Shown here: in pieces, positions 37,115-50,400 of the stretch | Position numbering within the stretch: position 1 is the stretch's first letter | Layout: every line of letters starts with the position of its first letter | Assembly: GCF_014851395.1 (NCBI RefSeq) | Contig: NW_024041150.1 | Span: 24,851,225 to 24,915,224, forward strand | Reading direction: 5' to 3' | Source of the DNA: Micropterus salmoides | Lineage: Eukaryota > Chordata > Actinopteri > Centrarchiformes > Centrarchidae | DNA: 64,000 nt | The notes under the pieces: generated by a model | Told to the model about the DNA's origin: nothing | The model's input: only the letters and a program-made list of their open reading frames with translations | The model's database searches: none | Made by a program: the position numbers and the translations under genes

Positions 37115-37245
37115 GCGCCAGCAACCTGAAGGCAACGCTAAGGAAGAAGTCACATGACGCTGAATCGCGATAGCCTATTGGTGTTGAGATTGTCCGTACG
37201 TCACTGAGGCTTCAGAGCGTTGTGTGGAGAGGGCCAGGCAGGGAG
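37115..37245. repeat. Right arm of an inverted repeat pair
   Basis: Reverse complement of the left arm at 35378-35509. It contains GGCAACGCTAAGGAAGAAG, GATAGCCTATTGGTGTTGAG and GTGTGGAGAGGGCCAGGCAG. Confidence 0.9.
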
Positions 37246-37249
37246 CAGC

Positions 37250-40180
37250 GCTGCAACCTTTGGACAAATAAACCCCCGCAGTCGGCCAGATTCTGGTCTG
37301 ACAGCTACGCCGATTACTGGGAGGAGCTCGGAGTTAACAGCTTTTATTAAATTAGCTTTTCACTTTAGTTTTTGGGATTTCAACGTTGATTTATCTTCAC
37401 TGGAGCTTCTCAGCAGCTACCTTCCGTGCACATACGGTTCAAGTGTTGTTGTTAGCGTCGTTAGCTCTGTCAGACTACGACTTCATATTTATATAAAAAC
37501 TGGACATTGCTGGGAGAAAAGAAAGCGAGGAGGTTGAACTACCTAGTGCGTTCAGAAAACATGTGTCTGTAACTTTATTCCAGCTATCATTGTACTTTAC
37601 TGTGACCAAGTTAGCATAGCATAGCCCTGATCGATCCAAACTCCATTCAGAAAACAAACATTTTAGAAGTTGTTGTCCTGCTGTCTTGCTGACAGACCTG
37701 ACAAAGCATGAATTCATATGTTTAACAAATCTGTTTCATATTGTAGTTATTTTGGCATCAGTTTAATCTGTTTTATTGCTATTTAATCACAGCAAAATGT
37801 TTACTTTGGGTTCAAACAGTTGTAGTAATGGCGAGTTGTGTTTATTCACATTATCGCGTTAAAATCGCTTTCTCGCGTTGTGTGCGAAAGCACCATAACA
37901 GGCAGCTTTCGTGTTATTGCCGCAAGTCTTCCGGATTGTACCACAGATATAAAACAGATTTATTCTTCTGCTTCTGCTAACCCTACTCTGCAAGTAATTT
38001 TGTGACTGCATTCCCTTTGTGCGTTTCTTTTTTTTAGTCATAATATAGTTTTTAAATTTAATTCCTAATGGTCTTAAATTTGACCAGGTGAAACCTGCAG
38101 AAATCCTGATACTGTTCCTTTACCACGTCTACCTGAATTAAAAATTTGCATAGTGTGGGACTTCTTATTTTAAAAAATCTTTATTTGCTTATGATTCCAT
38201 AAAACTACACATTAAAGCTCCCTTTTATATTATTTCAGTAAAAGTGCTGCTCATGGAATAAAGTCGTTTTTTCCACAAAACCAGTTCTTGAAGTGGGGCG
38301 GGACAGCTTCTCCCAAGCTGCCGGTACTCTTCTCTGCCCTCTCCATATCAGAAGCTCTGGGCGCTTCGTGACGCTCACCTGTTCCCGTTATCTCCTGCCT
38401 GCTAAACTCATTTCAAGAGATGAGGGAGCTCGTTGCACAATGTAGCTCGTCAATGCCACTTGTCATGAACCGACCAATCACAGTCTGGATGGGGCGGGAC
38501 ATTTAAATATATTAACTGAAATATATTAACTGAAAAGTGTCATTTGAACTGGGGACGCTGAAAGTTTTTTGGGAGTACTGGCACCTATTTTTGTCCACTT
38601 CAAGCACAAAACACAGTAAAGTAAGTAGTAAAAGGAAATTTTATTAAGCTCAAGATTCAAATTATCATCGCTTAATACCAAAAAAATCTCATTAAGAATC
38701 TGGAAATAGAGAATGTTCAACATTATTGCGAAAAAGAATGAAAACAAATTGATTATCAAAATTGTTGCTGGTTAATTATCTGATCAAGCAGTCAATTACT
38801 TAGTCTATTCAGCTTTATGCAAGATGTGCCTTATTTTGTGTCAAATGTAGAAGATGTGAGAAGATGATACTAATAAAGAGAACTTGAATTGTAATAATGG
38901 AGTTGTATTCGTATTTTTCAGGACTATCTGAAATGGGCATTTTGTAAATTTTAAGGTGACTAGTAGTAATTTTGTTGAGTGAGTTTCCATTAGTATTTGA
39001 GTCTAGCATACTAAGCATCAGTGAATTCAATGTAATTTAGTATGCAGAAATTACATGTTATTTAAAAATGTATTATATTTAAGTTAAGGTTTACTCAAAA
39101 ATATTATTACCACTACTATCAAAGTTTGAGGTAATCACAAATATTTTGAGTATTCTGAACTTTGGGTTTACAGTGGTATTATAGTATTTTAATTATCTTA
39201 CTGTTATTGTGAATTGTCTCCGTAAAAAATGCGCATATATTTGAATATTTTTAAATGCAAATTTGCAAGATGCATCTAATTCATTGATATTAATTAATTT
39301 TGTAATATAATCCTATTGTTGAAATTTTATTCACCGCCACATGATTACACACCTTTTCTGATGACAAAATGTGCTTAAATTGTAAAACACAGAATTCAGA
39401 AAACATTCAGCATTTGGGAAAAATTTAAACAGAATTCATAGCGCTGTATCGATGGTTTCGTCGCCCTAATATCTGAATGTAGCAATGGAGCTATGATTCT
39501 CAGATAGGCATAAGATGGATCAAAACCTTTGATTGTCTCAAGAGGAGACTTAATTTGCATCAAGACACAGAGGAGGTGATTGCTACCTGACCTGATTTCT
39601 GTTCAAATGCGCAAAGAGGGGGAAAAAATCCTTGGGACTATTACACACAGAAGATTTTGTCACGGCTACTTACATTTTCTAAGTGAGCTTGTTTTACTCA
39701 TTCAGCTAATTGTAGGGTCTTCTCTCCTTTAAGCTGAGCTGATCTGAATTAGCATAATGGGAAGCATAATTATTCATCATGAAAACAGGCGCAGGGCCCC
39801 TGGGTTGAAGACTGAATAGAGTATCCTGAGATCGAGTGTGGCCCTGCGGCTGTAATGGGTGGAGTGAGCAGGGTGGTGTGAGCAAGAGTAAAAAAATAGA
39901 AATACTACTGTATCCTTCAGCTAAATCAGGAATATGAATTAGATCCTTAATGTGGTCATTTATTATGCAGATTATTGCCCAGCCCAGTGAATGGACATGA
40001 AGCCTTCTGGGAGAGATGACACCCTGTGGGAGTGAGTTTCATCAGATTTCTCTGCAAAAACTGATACAGGTTTTTTATAATAAAAAAAATTGTTAAAACA
40101 AAAAAATTTAATAATAATAGAAAGATTACACAATCATAAGCCTGGCAAATAATAAAAGCGCACTGATCTTTGTGCAAGCT
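37250..40180. other. Intergenic; possible conserved non-coding stretch at 39440-39830
   Basis: No gene recognised. At 39440-39830 the base composition is balanced and the complexity is higher than around it, with homeodomain-type TAATTA-like words (ATCTGAATTAGCATAATGGG, AAGCATAATTATTCATC). This looks like the conserved elements near developmental genes, but conservation cannot be judged from one sequence. Confidence 0.3.
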
Positions 40181-40185
40181 GAATG

Positions 40186-40300
40186 ACTGAAGAGCACCCA
40201 GAGAGAAAGCATGCAGACACAGGGAGAACATGCAAACTCCACACAGAAAAGCCTGGGACGACAAAGGTTCAAACCCAAGACCTTCTTGCTGTGACGTGAC
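40186..40300. repeat. Dispersed repeat ('GGAGAACATGCAAACTCC' family)
   Basis: The phrases GGGAGAACATGCAAACTCC, CACACAGAAAAGCCTGGG and CAAGACCTTCTTGCTGTGA are characteristic of a common interspersed fish repeat. Non-coding. Confidence 0.6.
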
Positions 40301-40384
40301 AGTGCTTGTGGGCATAAATGCCTTCACATTCAGTCTGTAAAGGTTAGGAAACTTTATGCTATGCTATATTTCTAGTCACTTTAG

Positions 40385-40905
40385 CAGCAAAAAAATACAT
40401 ATCTATTGGATGGATCACTGTGAAATTTCATTCCTGGTCCCCAGAGGTTACAACTGACATAATGATGAATGCATTGATGGATACATTTCCATCAAACTTG
40501 GTAAAGATCTCCTCAGGATAAATTATAATAAAATTAGTGTTTAAGCTGCTGTTAGCAATATTTTTGTACTAACAATGTATCAAATGACAATGTGAAAACA
40601 ATGCAACATGTGAAAGGGGCCTATTCGTAGTGATGAACCTGTAATTATCACGCAACTTTACTGTTTTGTTCACTCTCCTAGCACCAGTTGTGGCCGCAGT
40701 AGGCAGCTGTTTTCAGTAAAGAAGCTCTGAACACTTCCCACTGTGAACTCAGTGGAGCATTTTCCCCTGGTGTGGAGTGGTAGAGAACAAAAACAGAGCT
40801 AAACATCCACATGTTGTCATTCTAACATTTGCTAACATTAGCATATAGCTCAAAGCACTGCTGCGTCTACGTACAGACCCTTAGAAACACTAGCATGGCC
40901 GTCTT
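40385..40905 (+). repeat. GCTAGCATG-type dispersed repeat, diverged
   Basis: It begins near TATTGGATGGATCACTGTG and ends AACACTAGCATGGCCGTC. It is related to 4090-4560 but more diverged. It includes a segment (40489-40573) repeated directly at 45235-45321. Confidence 0.5.
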
Positions 40906-42284
40906 TGTTTTATTCCTTGCAAAAGGATGATGATACAAGATGTCATCTTCAGTAGGCTACTTGCAGACTGGGGCATGTTCCTCTGAAGTGAACTATGTTT
41001 AAATTCTCCTTGAGCTCATCATAAGTTTATACTGAAGTATGAAGTAAGAGTGTCAGAAGAGTCACAGAGAAAATATAGTTTGAAGAGTGGTTTGACACTC
41101 TTTGAACTCACTCAGTTGACTTAGTTCTTCAACATGTTTTGCTCAGCATACATTTTCATTTCATAATCACCAGTTTCTGATGATTGTGGTTAATTAGATG
41201 ATGTTTTAATATAGCCAATTTCACTAACAAGGACAACAATCAACAGATACGATTAAATGATTTATTGATGAGCAAAACAGAAAGATGAACAAGGCTTGCG
41301 GTTGCTGAATAGATTTTCGAAAGCACGATAGGGAAATCTGCCGTAGCACCCGGGCACGGACTCCCCTATGGTCGCCCTATGGAGAGGAAGAAGGAGATGA
41401 GGAGACCAAAAATTATATTTGACCTGTCTGTTTAATTGCACTTGGCAATAATGCTGCTGAAACAAAGATTGCTCATGTGACACCACAGTCAATTTTTATT
41501 CCATGTATCATCTGCGATATAATTAGGGCCACGGGGCAGATGGATGCAAAACAATGTAATGCAGAAAGAGGTGTGTAGCTGGTGGTAAACAAGGAACCAA
41601 AACAGTTTTATTTCAGGATAATTATGTTTCCTTACCTGTATCCATCAATTTCATCTACTGAATATTGCCTATAATCTTCCCATAATCCTAATAAAACTAT
41701 TTCCCACTTAGTGTCCTAGACTTCTAACTGTACTGCTTGAATTGGATTTACAGACTTACAAAAGAAATTGAAGGCCATTATCTAGATTCACTGACATTAC
41801 TGTGAAAACATTAATATCTTTAATAGCTTTATAATTGACAGATTTTATTGCACAGATTCCACTAATAGCTAATCACACTGCCAAAGAACAGCAAGTGGCT
41901 CACAGCAGGAGAAATACATGTGCATAAAGTACATCCACAGATAATAAAGCAGCTATTCTGGTTAAAGTATAGAACAGCTGGAGTCACATATTCAAATCTG
42001 GCACAAACACAAAACGGTGTATTCACTAGCAAGGACCACGCCACAACAATGTGTGATTTAGAGGTATATGCAAATATGGAGGATGAATTAATGCATGTAG
42101 AGGGGAAGGGTGATGGTGGAAGAAGGATGTCGTCTGATAGGCTGGTCTGAGAGGGTGTACAGGAGACCGGTCATAGAGACTCAGTGTGGGGGTTCCGTCT
42201 CGGAGGTGTTTTCGCCCAAGCTTATTTCAAGCCCCCCAGACAGTACCTAGATGAGACATGAGAGAGCTGCACCCTGATTGAACA

Positions 42285-42400
42285 GGAAGAAATGAGGGGA
42301 TGAAAGGATGTGGGGGTGAAGGGATGAGGGGATAAGGGAACAGAAGATGAGCGGATGTGTGTAGGGATGAATAGATGAAGGGAAGGGAAAGGGAGGGTGG
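42285..42400. repeat. GGGATGA-type purine-rich minisatellite
   Basis: Irregular repeats of GGGATGA, GGATGTG and GATGAAGG over about 115 bp on the plus strand. Confidence 0.7.
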
Positions 42401-44227
42401 GTCGAGTGATCTGAAACAGCGTGCTGTTGAGCGTGGATCATTGTCTGTCTTGAGTCGAGCAACCTGTAAACAAGTGGAGCAGGCTGAGCAGTATATGTAG
42501 CCTGACACGTGATTGGAGGTGTGGTTGAGGCGTGGCCCCGCTCCCGAACCTAAGTTAACAAATTAACTTCATTTTAAAGCACTTTGAAAGCATTCCTATG
42601 CTACATCACATTGCTCCCCCTTTATCTAGACAAAAAGGTGTTCCTGGACAATGCAAAATATATAATAACATCATGTAAATATCCATAGAAAGACTTTCTC
42701 CAGTCCACTGGCAAAACAAACAGCAGTTGTACAAACGCATTTCAGTCAAAAGTGGGCTATCTCTAGTACATTCAGTTACAATCTGACACTTTAAAGGATA
42801 AGTCGGGTGATATTCTGTGTTTTCCTTATTGTCATCAAATTCCATGAAAAGAACAACACCAATAATGAATGGATCCTACTGACAAGTATGTGTAGCCACC
42901 GATCCCAATCTTCAAATAAATTCTCAATCACATCATCCCTTCCTCCTAGACTCAGGGGTGCGCTGGTTTAATTCACAAGAGAGTTGGATTTAATTAAATG
43001 AAACAAGCGTGAAAACAAAGATGCTTTGCAGACTAAGTGGCGTAGACCAGACATTCAAAAGTTCTGTTTTATATACTCTGTACTGCTGTTATAAATACTC
43101 ACCTGTGCACCAAAATGTTTAATAATCTGTTTCAGAAACTGGTCCCCAAAAAATGCACAGTTTGAGTAGCATTTGCTAAAAACTACAGTATGTGTCCAAG
43201 TCTGTTGTCCTGTCTGTATTTCTACTGTCAGTCTCAAATAAAGGCAAAAAATATACATAAAAAAATAAAACACACTAATCTTCAGTAGGAGCCAATGGGC
43301 TTGGAGAAATCAGGAAGTATTGTGTAACACATTGTCGATTTAGTTTTTTTTCAAAGTGTGTTGGCAATAACATCAAACAAAAATACAGAACATCACCAAC
43401 CTTATCATTTATTATCAAGGTGTAAATGTTATTTGCCGTTGGCTCCCGTTACTAAAGTAGCTCTGAGAGACTTAGACAAAGTGCATCAATACTCAGTGAC
43501 TGTCGTGAAACTGCAAAGTAGTCTAACATAGTCAATACAGAACATGGCAATTATGTGCTGCAGTGGAGTCTCCACGCATTTAGTAAGAGTACATCAAGTC
43601 TCTGAAGCAGGAACAAACAGTCTTTCCCTTCTTCATATCTTCACGCCACTGCCTATCGACCATCAGCGTGTAGCTCTGTCCCCGCGTTTTGTGGCGGCAC
43701 AAAGGTCACTACATGTGGATTTGCCAAAATCATTAGAAAGTGGTTGGTACAACACAAAAGGCCACTTTATCCATGTCTCTCTAAGCGAAGAAAGGGCCCC
43801 ATCTCCAGCAGTGTGGGCCTTCAGTTTGAGATTAATCTGAACCCATGACTTATTCGATGAAATTGATTTGTCTGATTTGTGTGGTTTTGTCTGTTTTGCC
43901 ATCGGCGATGAATCACAGATCCCTTGTTTACCAATGCTGTCTGAGGCAAACGTCTTCCACATCAGACCTGTCGCTCCCTATCTATCGGCCCCTTCGCCCG
44001 TTCATCCTCCCCCTCATTGCTGTCTTCTCATTCTCCTCCACCCACTCTGTTCCTTATCCCCCCCCCGCCCACAATCTGTCCCCTCTATCGGCTCTCTTTT
44101 CCCTTCCTAACAATATCCTGCCCTCATCGTCTCTCTCCTCATTTCTCTTCCTCCACCCACTTTCTTCCAAGATGCAACCTTTATTTTTGGCCTGCAGTGT
44201 GTATCTGTCATGTCCGCGCGATTGCCA

Positions 44228-47145
44228 TTAGCTGATCCTCTGGAGACAGTAGTCGTTCTCTGTGTCTAAAGAGCTGTTGTGGCCAGACGAGGGGTACAGG
44301 TCGCGGCGGAGCAGCCTGTTGACGACAGTGACCAGGACTTTCTTGTACTGCTGACGTAGGAGGGAGTAGGCGAAGGGGTCGGACGCAGCCTTGCTGTATG
44401 TCAGGCACTTACTGATGATTCCCCAGTGGCGGTTGATGTCCACGAAGGGTAGAAGCTCGGCCAACCTGAAGGGGCGGCAGCAGAAACATGACTGAACAAA
44501 GTACATTTCAGTCCAATTGCCATTCAGAACTCTTTTGTTCTTCAGTTTTTCAAATGTTCAAGAAGATGATTAGGTAAGACTGAGCCTATAGAGCTTTTAA
44601 CACATTAGGGACAGCATGAAAATTATTAGGGGTGCCATGTGGACAATATCCACACAGAAAATTCACATAAATCACTGCTCCACTAACAAAATGGTACTCT
44701 ATTTCAAATCGTTTATGCACCTTGTTTATGATTAGTTAGTATGGAAGATTCTAAGTGCCTACATAAAAACAAACCAAAGAAAGTTCAGTGACATACAAGT
44801 CACATTGTAATATGTATTTCCCTTATAAGTTTCCATTCACTATGACATAATTGAATGAAAAACATTACTTAAAAGGACACTTATTAGCTCTTTGTTTCTA
44901 ATAACTGAATGAATTGTATTTCATTGTGACATGAATTTTCAATGTCACCTTAAAATCACAGAAAACAAGGTGAAGAGGTGTACTGCATTTCATTGTTGTC
45001 CAGCAGAGAACATCTTTAACCTGCACATTAAATGCGCAGCACTATCATTTGTTTTCACAGGGAGGTGCAGGGGAGCTTCTTTTTTTTTTGAGATAGCATT
45101 TTAAATCTTTCTCAGAGAATACATAAAAAGGAAATACCTTTAGCTTAATACCTTTAGCGAAATACCTTTAGCGATGCCTACTGCATTTCACTTTATTTCT
45201 TTGATTTGTTGGTATAAAGGCATTTCAAGTCTTATCCATCAAACTTGGAAAAAGATCTCCTCAGGAGAAATTATAATAAAATTAGTGTTTAAGCTGATAT
45301 TAGCAACATTTTTGTACTAACATCTTATTCAACACTGTTATATATGTGTTTTATATGTTTTAGGGAAGAGAGTGCTACAGTTTTCTTAAGTCCAGAGGAA
45401 GATTAATAGAAAATGTTAATAAGGCTGCAGAGGGCTTTGCCTTTTAAAAAATGTAACCCATCAATTCACATTCCAATAATTTACATACAGCACCTTGTGT
45501 TCTGCTAATTAAAGTAACATTATGAAACAAAAATGTCATGGAAGCACAGAGTCAGCAAATGATGTGTATAAATGCTCATTTCAAAGCAGAACAGATACAT
45601 GAGTAGGAATTATCATAATTAGTCATTCAGGATGCTTCCAGTGGGTAGGACTGGTCATGAGGCTGCTCCAATTTCTCAGACACTTTTTCCTTGTTAATGT
45701 GTCTTGCCTACTCCCTCCCACAAGTGCACGTATCACAAATATCAAAGTGATGGATCATCTGCATTCTGCACCACATCTGGCTGACAACAAACAGATTTGT
45801 GGGCCCCTGAGTCTTTTCCTCTTTTCTCTAGGAGCCACTGTTTGTTCCCTGTACTGTATCTATTGTCTTAAAACTGTATTGTGTGTGTATTTCAGTGGAA
45901 GCAGCATGGCAAGCCACCTGTTCTGGCTATCTCCTGGTTCAGAGAAATTAAAATAATTAAAATGATCAGGTGAAAATGTGCAGTGTGGTGTTAGCCAGCT
46001 GTTATGGGACTGTGCACTCCAGGTGTTGAATTGTCTCTAATCAGATCTTGTGGTGTGACAGGTTTGCATCTTACTGGTCTGCAGAGGACGACAACTCCCG
46101 TGAGTCTGGATGCAGAGATGATATTCAGGCTAGTTTTAAGCTCATCAGGCCACTCAATTGCTCAGGCTGTATTGTTATGAACAAAAGTTGTTGCACAGGA
46201 GTTTTGCAGTAAATTAAATGATTTATGAGTGAATTCCACTTACCTTGTAATTACATAAGGAGCAAAGCAGATGATGAATGAGCCGATGAAGATGCTGATC
46301 TTCTTTGTGGCTCTCTGCTTTCTGCTCTTTTGCTCAGCTAAACATCTTTGTTTCACGCTGAAACAGCAAAAGGCTTTCAGGCTTTTTTTTTCTTTCAAAA
46401 TACTGACAAGACAATGAATTATACAGTGAAAAGGAAACATGCGTATATATATATAAATGCATTATGTGACCTACCTTGGGTGAATGTCGACCAGTAGGAA
46501 AATAGTCTGCATGGTGATGATGTCAATCCTCTTGCAGTGAAACCTGGCGACTTTCAACACCTTCAAGTAGGTGAAGCACAGGATGAGCAGGGAGAGCATG
46601 AAACTAGTGGCGTGGAAAACGACTGTGAAGATTGTGAACTTAATCCTGTCGCTGCCTTCCTCGCTCGGCTGCAAGGTGCAGGACGCGTAAACGTCGCTGT
46701 AGTCGACCCAGGAGAAGAGCAGCGCCGTCAGGGAGAAGGTGAAGGAGTGGAGCCAGGAGTAGCACACCATGATCAGCGCGTCCTTGTAGCGCATTTTAGT
46801 GGAGTAACTGAGCGGGAAGACCACCGCTATCCACCGGTCTATGCTGAGGGCTGCCATACTCAACATGGTGTTTGCGGTCAGAAAAGTCTCCAGAAAGCTC
46901 ACCGTGTGGCAAACGCAGTCGCCAAAAGGCTGCTGGTTCCTGATAATCCCCACCAAAGTGGCCGGCATGTTCAAAACGGTGATGAGTATGTTGCAGAAGG
47001 ACAGGTTCATGGTGAAAACACCGGGCACCTGCCGGCGTATCTCGGTGCTGTGGACGAAACATAGCAGCACCAACAAGTTTGACAACAGCGAGACGACCGC
47101 GACCACGACGATGAACAAAGCGAAAATGATTTCAGCAAAGTCCAT
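44228..47145 (-). CDS. gpr78: Orphan GPCR, GPR26/GPR78 family (three exons, 340 aa)
   Basis: Class A orphan receptor, a seven-helix plasma-membrane protein. Exons: 47145-46475, 46357-46244, 44465-44228. All introns are GT-AG, the joined frame is 341 codons including TAA, and ATG has G at -3 and +4. Visible features: N23 in helix 1 (LLSNLLVLLC); N52 in helix 2, where most class A receptors have Asp; DRW at 103-105 in place of DRY; CYS residues in VCH near 77-79 and YASCTL for the usual disulfide; CFAPYVITR in helix 6; SDPFAYSLL replacing NPxxY in helix 7. The stretch KVARFHCKRIDIITMQT before helix 6 is typical of the GPR26/GPR78 pair. Length fits GPR26 (about 337 aa) and GPR78 (about 363 aa). 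The neighbouring cpz favours gpr78, and the C-terminus (LDTENDYCLQRIS) does not resemble what I recall of GPR26. Confidence 0.93.
45132..45174. repeat. Short tandem AATACCTTTAGC units
   Basis: Three copies of AATACCTTTAGC spaced by 14-15 bases in gpr78 intron 2. Confidence 0.75.
45235..45321 (+). repeat. Copy of the segment at 40489-40573
   Basis: TCCATCAAACTTGG, AAAGATCTCCTCAGGA, AATTATAATAAAATTAGTG and TTTTTGTACTAACA occur in the same order in both places, 4.75 kb apart, with few differences. It lies in gpr78 intron 2. Confidence 0.8.
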
Positions 47146-47420
47146 GTCTCACTCCAGAAAGTCCACCCTCGGGTTACCTGCGCCTGTTGTCGACGATGAG
47201 CACTTACAATCAACCATGGTCACCCGTCGCTCATCCCTCCAGAGGCTCCCAAAATTCATTTCACTTAAATCCCCGCGTGTCCGCGCGCCGTCGTCCTCTC
47301 CAACTTCCACGAGCGCTGTCCAGCGTGCTGAACGGAGCATCCGCCGCCACCATCTCCCTCATCAAACTTGCTGATTAATTCCCATTAACGTCCGACAAGT
47401 GCACGAGTGAAGCTTTGAGA
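47146..47420 (-). promoter_or_regulatory. GC-rich 5' flank of gpr78
   Basis: Immediately upstream of the gpr78 ATG the sequence becomes GC-rich with many CG dinucleotides (for example CCCCGCGTGTCCGCGCGCCG around 47271-47291), in contrast to the AT-rich surroundings. This suggests a CpG-type promoter and 5' UTR. No TATA box was located. Confidence 0.4.
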
Positions 47421-50400
47421 AGTGAAGCAAGTAAGGCGTGCGTGGCAAAAAGAGCGCAGGCTACCCCGCTCATCAGAGACAGGTCTATAGGGGACTGAGG
47501 AAAGCAGCATGCCAATCCTGTTGCTGATCCTTTTTACATATGACGTGAAGAATCACAGCTAGAGGCAAGAGAACAACTTGTCCTACAATCACAGAAGCAT
47601 TTAAAGTCTCACCTTATTCCCTACATATTGGAGTACTTCTATGATGAGATGTTTCTCTCTGCCCGTTGTTTGATTTCCTTGCGGAAACTTGTCAATCATC
47701 CCGCATGAGTTATTCACGTGCGAGTTTCTGGCGTCGTGCGCATTGATCACACCTTGCCTAAAAATCAATGTGGATCTGGAGGCGAGAGGGCGCAGAGAAA
47801 TCCAGGGGTGTGCAACTGGATAATTAGAGACGCTTCTGCCGTGACCAAATGGCACCAGGTGGACCCGCGCGCCTGAGAGGCACGGGGGCAAATAGATCCT
47901 TTTCCTGAAATGAATTATTCATAGACCCACGGCTACTGTAGATTCACAGGGTGCTATAATAATTTGTGTTTGGTATGCAAAAATATATAACAGGACTGGC
48001 ATTTAAAAGATAACCTGCTGTTGGTAGACTATGACTGAAATCAGAGTAGGTTTGTATTTTTAAAATATGATATAAATAGGCTATGAGTTTGTGCTCATGA
48101 AGACTAAAATGTCTGGGAGATTTTCAGAAAGCAGAAACACAGTATGTTCTAATAGGGAAACTTAGATGTCTTGTTTTATATTTCTACCTAAATTTCTACA
48201 CTGAGACTGATCAGTGCCACAGCCAACTTAAATCCCCGTATTTTCTAAGATTCCTGGTTTACTAATTTGTTGAACAATCAAGCAAATCACCAATCAACAA
48301 AACGACAAATTCACATAGCAACACCCGATCTCATATTGCCGCCCCTGAAATAAACTAAATAGTTAACAGGGGGGAAAAGCGCGTTTTAGAGTTTTGTCTT
48401 TATTTCTTTCTTTTTTTTTCAAGTTACTCATAGAAAGAACATTTGAGCACAACGTCTTTCACGTCCACTGGTCCATCCGTCCATGAACCAAAAGCCTTGT
48501 GGTAGAAGTAGATGCATTTAACATTGTAGCTGATATTTATTAAAATATTAGTGAAACGGTGTTTTAGTGTCACATTTTGTCAAGATAAGAATCACTGGAT
48601 CTTTACTCATTTATTAGGTTTTTTTTGCAGGAGTACCAGCCACAATGTATGTGCTTCTCCAGGAGGAGGAAGTAAGTTGGAAAACACCTTTGTACTTTTT
48701 CACAAAAAAATAGAAGCTGGATTAAATTTATCATGTTTTATAGATCAAATATAAGCTATTAGCAAGAAGAAGTTTGGAGTTGCCTGGTTGTGAATAATCA
48801 CTGTGTTTGGTTTTTAATCCTTTCTGCTGTATTTGGTAATAACACAATTATACATTTTGTTAATCCATTAATAAATGCTCATGAGTTTCTCACTTTCTAA
48901 TAAGCCATCATGTCAGTAGTGGTAAATGTGGGCAATTCACTAATGACCACTTTTTACAATAACCCAGTTAGTAAGCTGTTGGATTTTGATCCAAACCTTT
49001 CCCAGAAGCTAAGGGATCTAACAGTTCTTGTTAATAACTGTAAAGCATTAGTAAAGCATAGGTGAATTATTTATTAACCATTAATAATTATAATAATAAC
49101 GCCTCTACTTACTACTTATTTACCCTTTATAAAGGTTAATCTATCAGATAGTGGACCCCCACACACACATTCTTCCTTTCTATGTCGATCTTTTTTCTCC
49201 TTTGAGAAAGTAAGAACATGTTGCAACTATGTCCAAATAAGCTACCACCTTGAGGTAATAAGACTAAAACATAAAGGATTGCATTATAAAAACAAATTTG
49301 CTCTAGGAATTGAAAACCATCGGTGTTTGTTTTAATACAAGGCATTAAAATGGTACCTACTCCAAATTGGAGCTGCATACTGTAGCCAGCAACAAAAGTG
49401 CACTTCAGAAATGTTTGTGCTCGTTACTGAGTCATGCCCGATTCTGGAGAAGCTCGTGTAGACAGTGACTCACTGGGGTCAGACACAGCCTGCAGGGGGT
49501 TTGTATATCTTTTCTCGTTTTCATTCGCTTCATACTCCCACTTGTTATGAGGCTTGTGCTGGGCTGAATCCCCTTCCCCTCCAATTATGTGCACTATTTT
49601 ATGTATTGAAGCGCGATACAGTATCAGAGAATTCACTTTACTCAGACCTGCCTCGCTCGTGGCACTGATAGTTGAGTATTTAAAGTGATTAGGTGAGTCA
49701 TCATTAAATGTAGTTTAGGGAAACCCTCAGGCGAACTGTATTCTAGCAGTAATGAAGCTATTACAGCACTGAGGGTGTGTTTGTGCCAGTATGTGTTTCA
49801 ATGCGCATGTGTTTTTTTGTGTGTGCAGGAGTCAGAAAGTCAGACAGACAAAGCAGCAGTGGGTGATGTCAGTCACCTACAAACAAGTGATCAAATGCCC
49901 GAGAGAAAGCTACAGCTGGGCTCCTGGGGGACAAGTGCAAAGCTATTTATAGGCCTGATGCGGTGTCACCTCCAATATAACTCTTAGTGCCGGTGTATTA
50001 CCTAACCGAGGTATCAGAGCGAAGCACTGAACACAGCTTTAGAACCGCAAATGAGATTGCTTTTACAGGATGCTTTGATGTGTGTTGAGTAACCAGCCAA
50101 TGCAGTTTAGGTATCCACTAAAATGCCTCAAGGAAGTATAGCAGTTTAACAAATTCATTCGAACACTGCGACTGCAAAACAATTATTTGGACTTACAATA
50201 TCTGTGAATTGTTTAGTACATTAAATGCCAGTGAAGAGTGAGAAATAGCCCATGGCAATTCCCCAGAGCTAAAAGGTGTCACATTTAATTTGCATTTTAT
50301 TTCGGACCAATATTCCAAAACACAAACACACTCAATTTACAAGGCAAATCCAAACATTTCAGAAGCTGGAAGCAGCAAATATTCTAACTGATCAGGCTGT

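Noticed and set aside
43845..44235. Pro/Ser/Leu-rich plus-strand frames
   Set aside because: They derive from a pyrimidine-rich tract just 3' of gpr78, with several frames open at once, which indicates low complexity and not coding.
46537..47374. Long plus-strand frames of 175-177 codons
   Set aside because: They lie antisense over gpr78 exon 1 and its GC-rich flank, and the opposite strand encodes clear GPCR helices.
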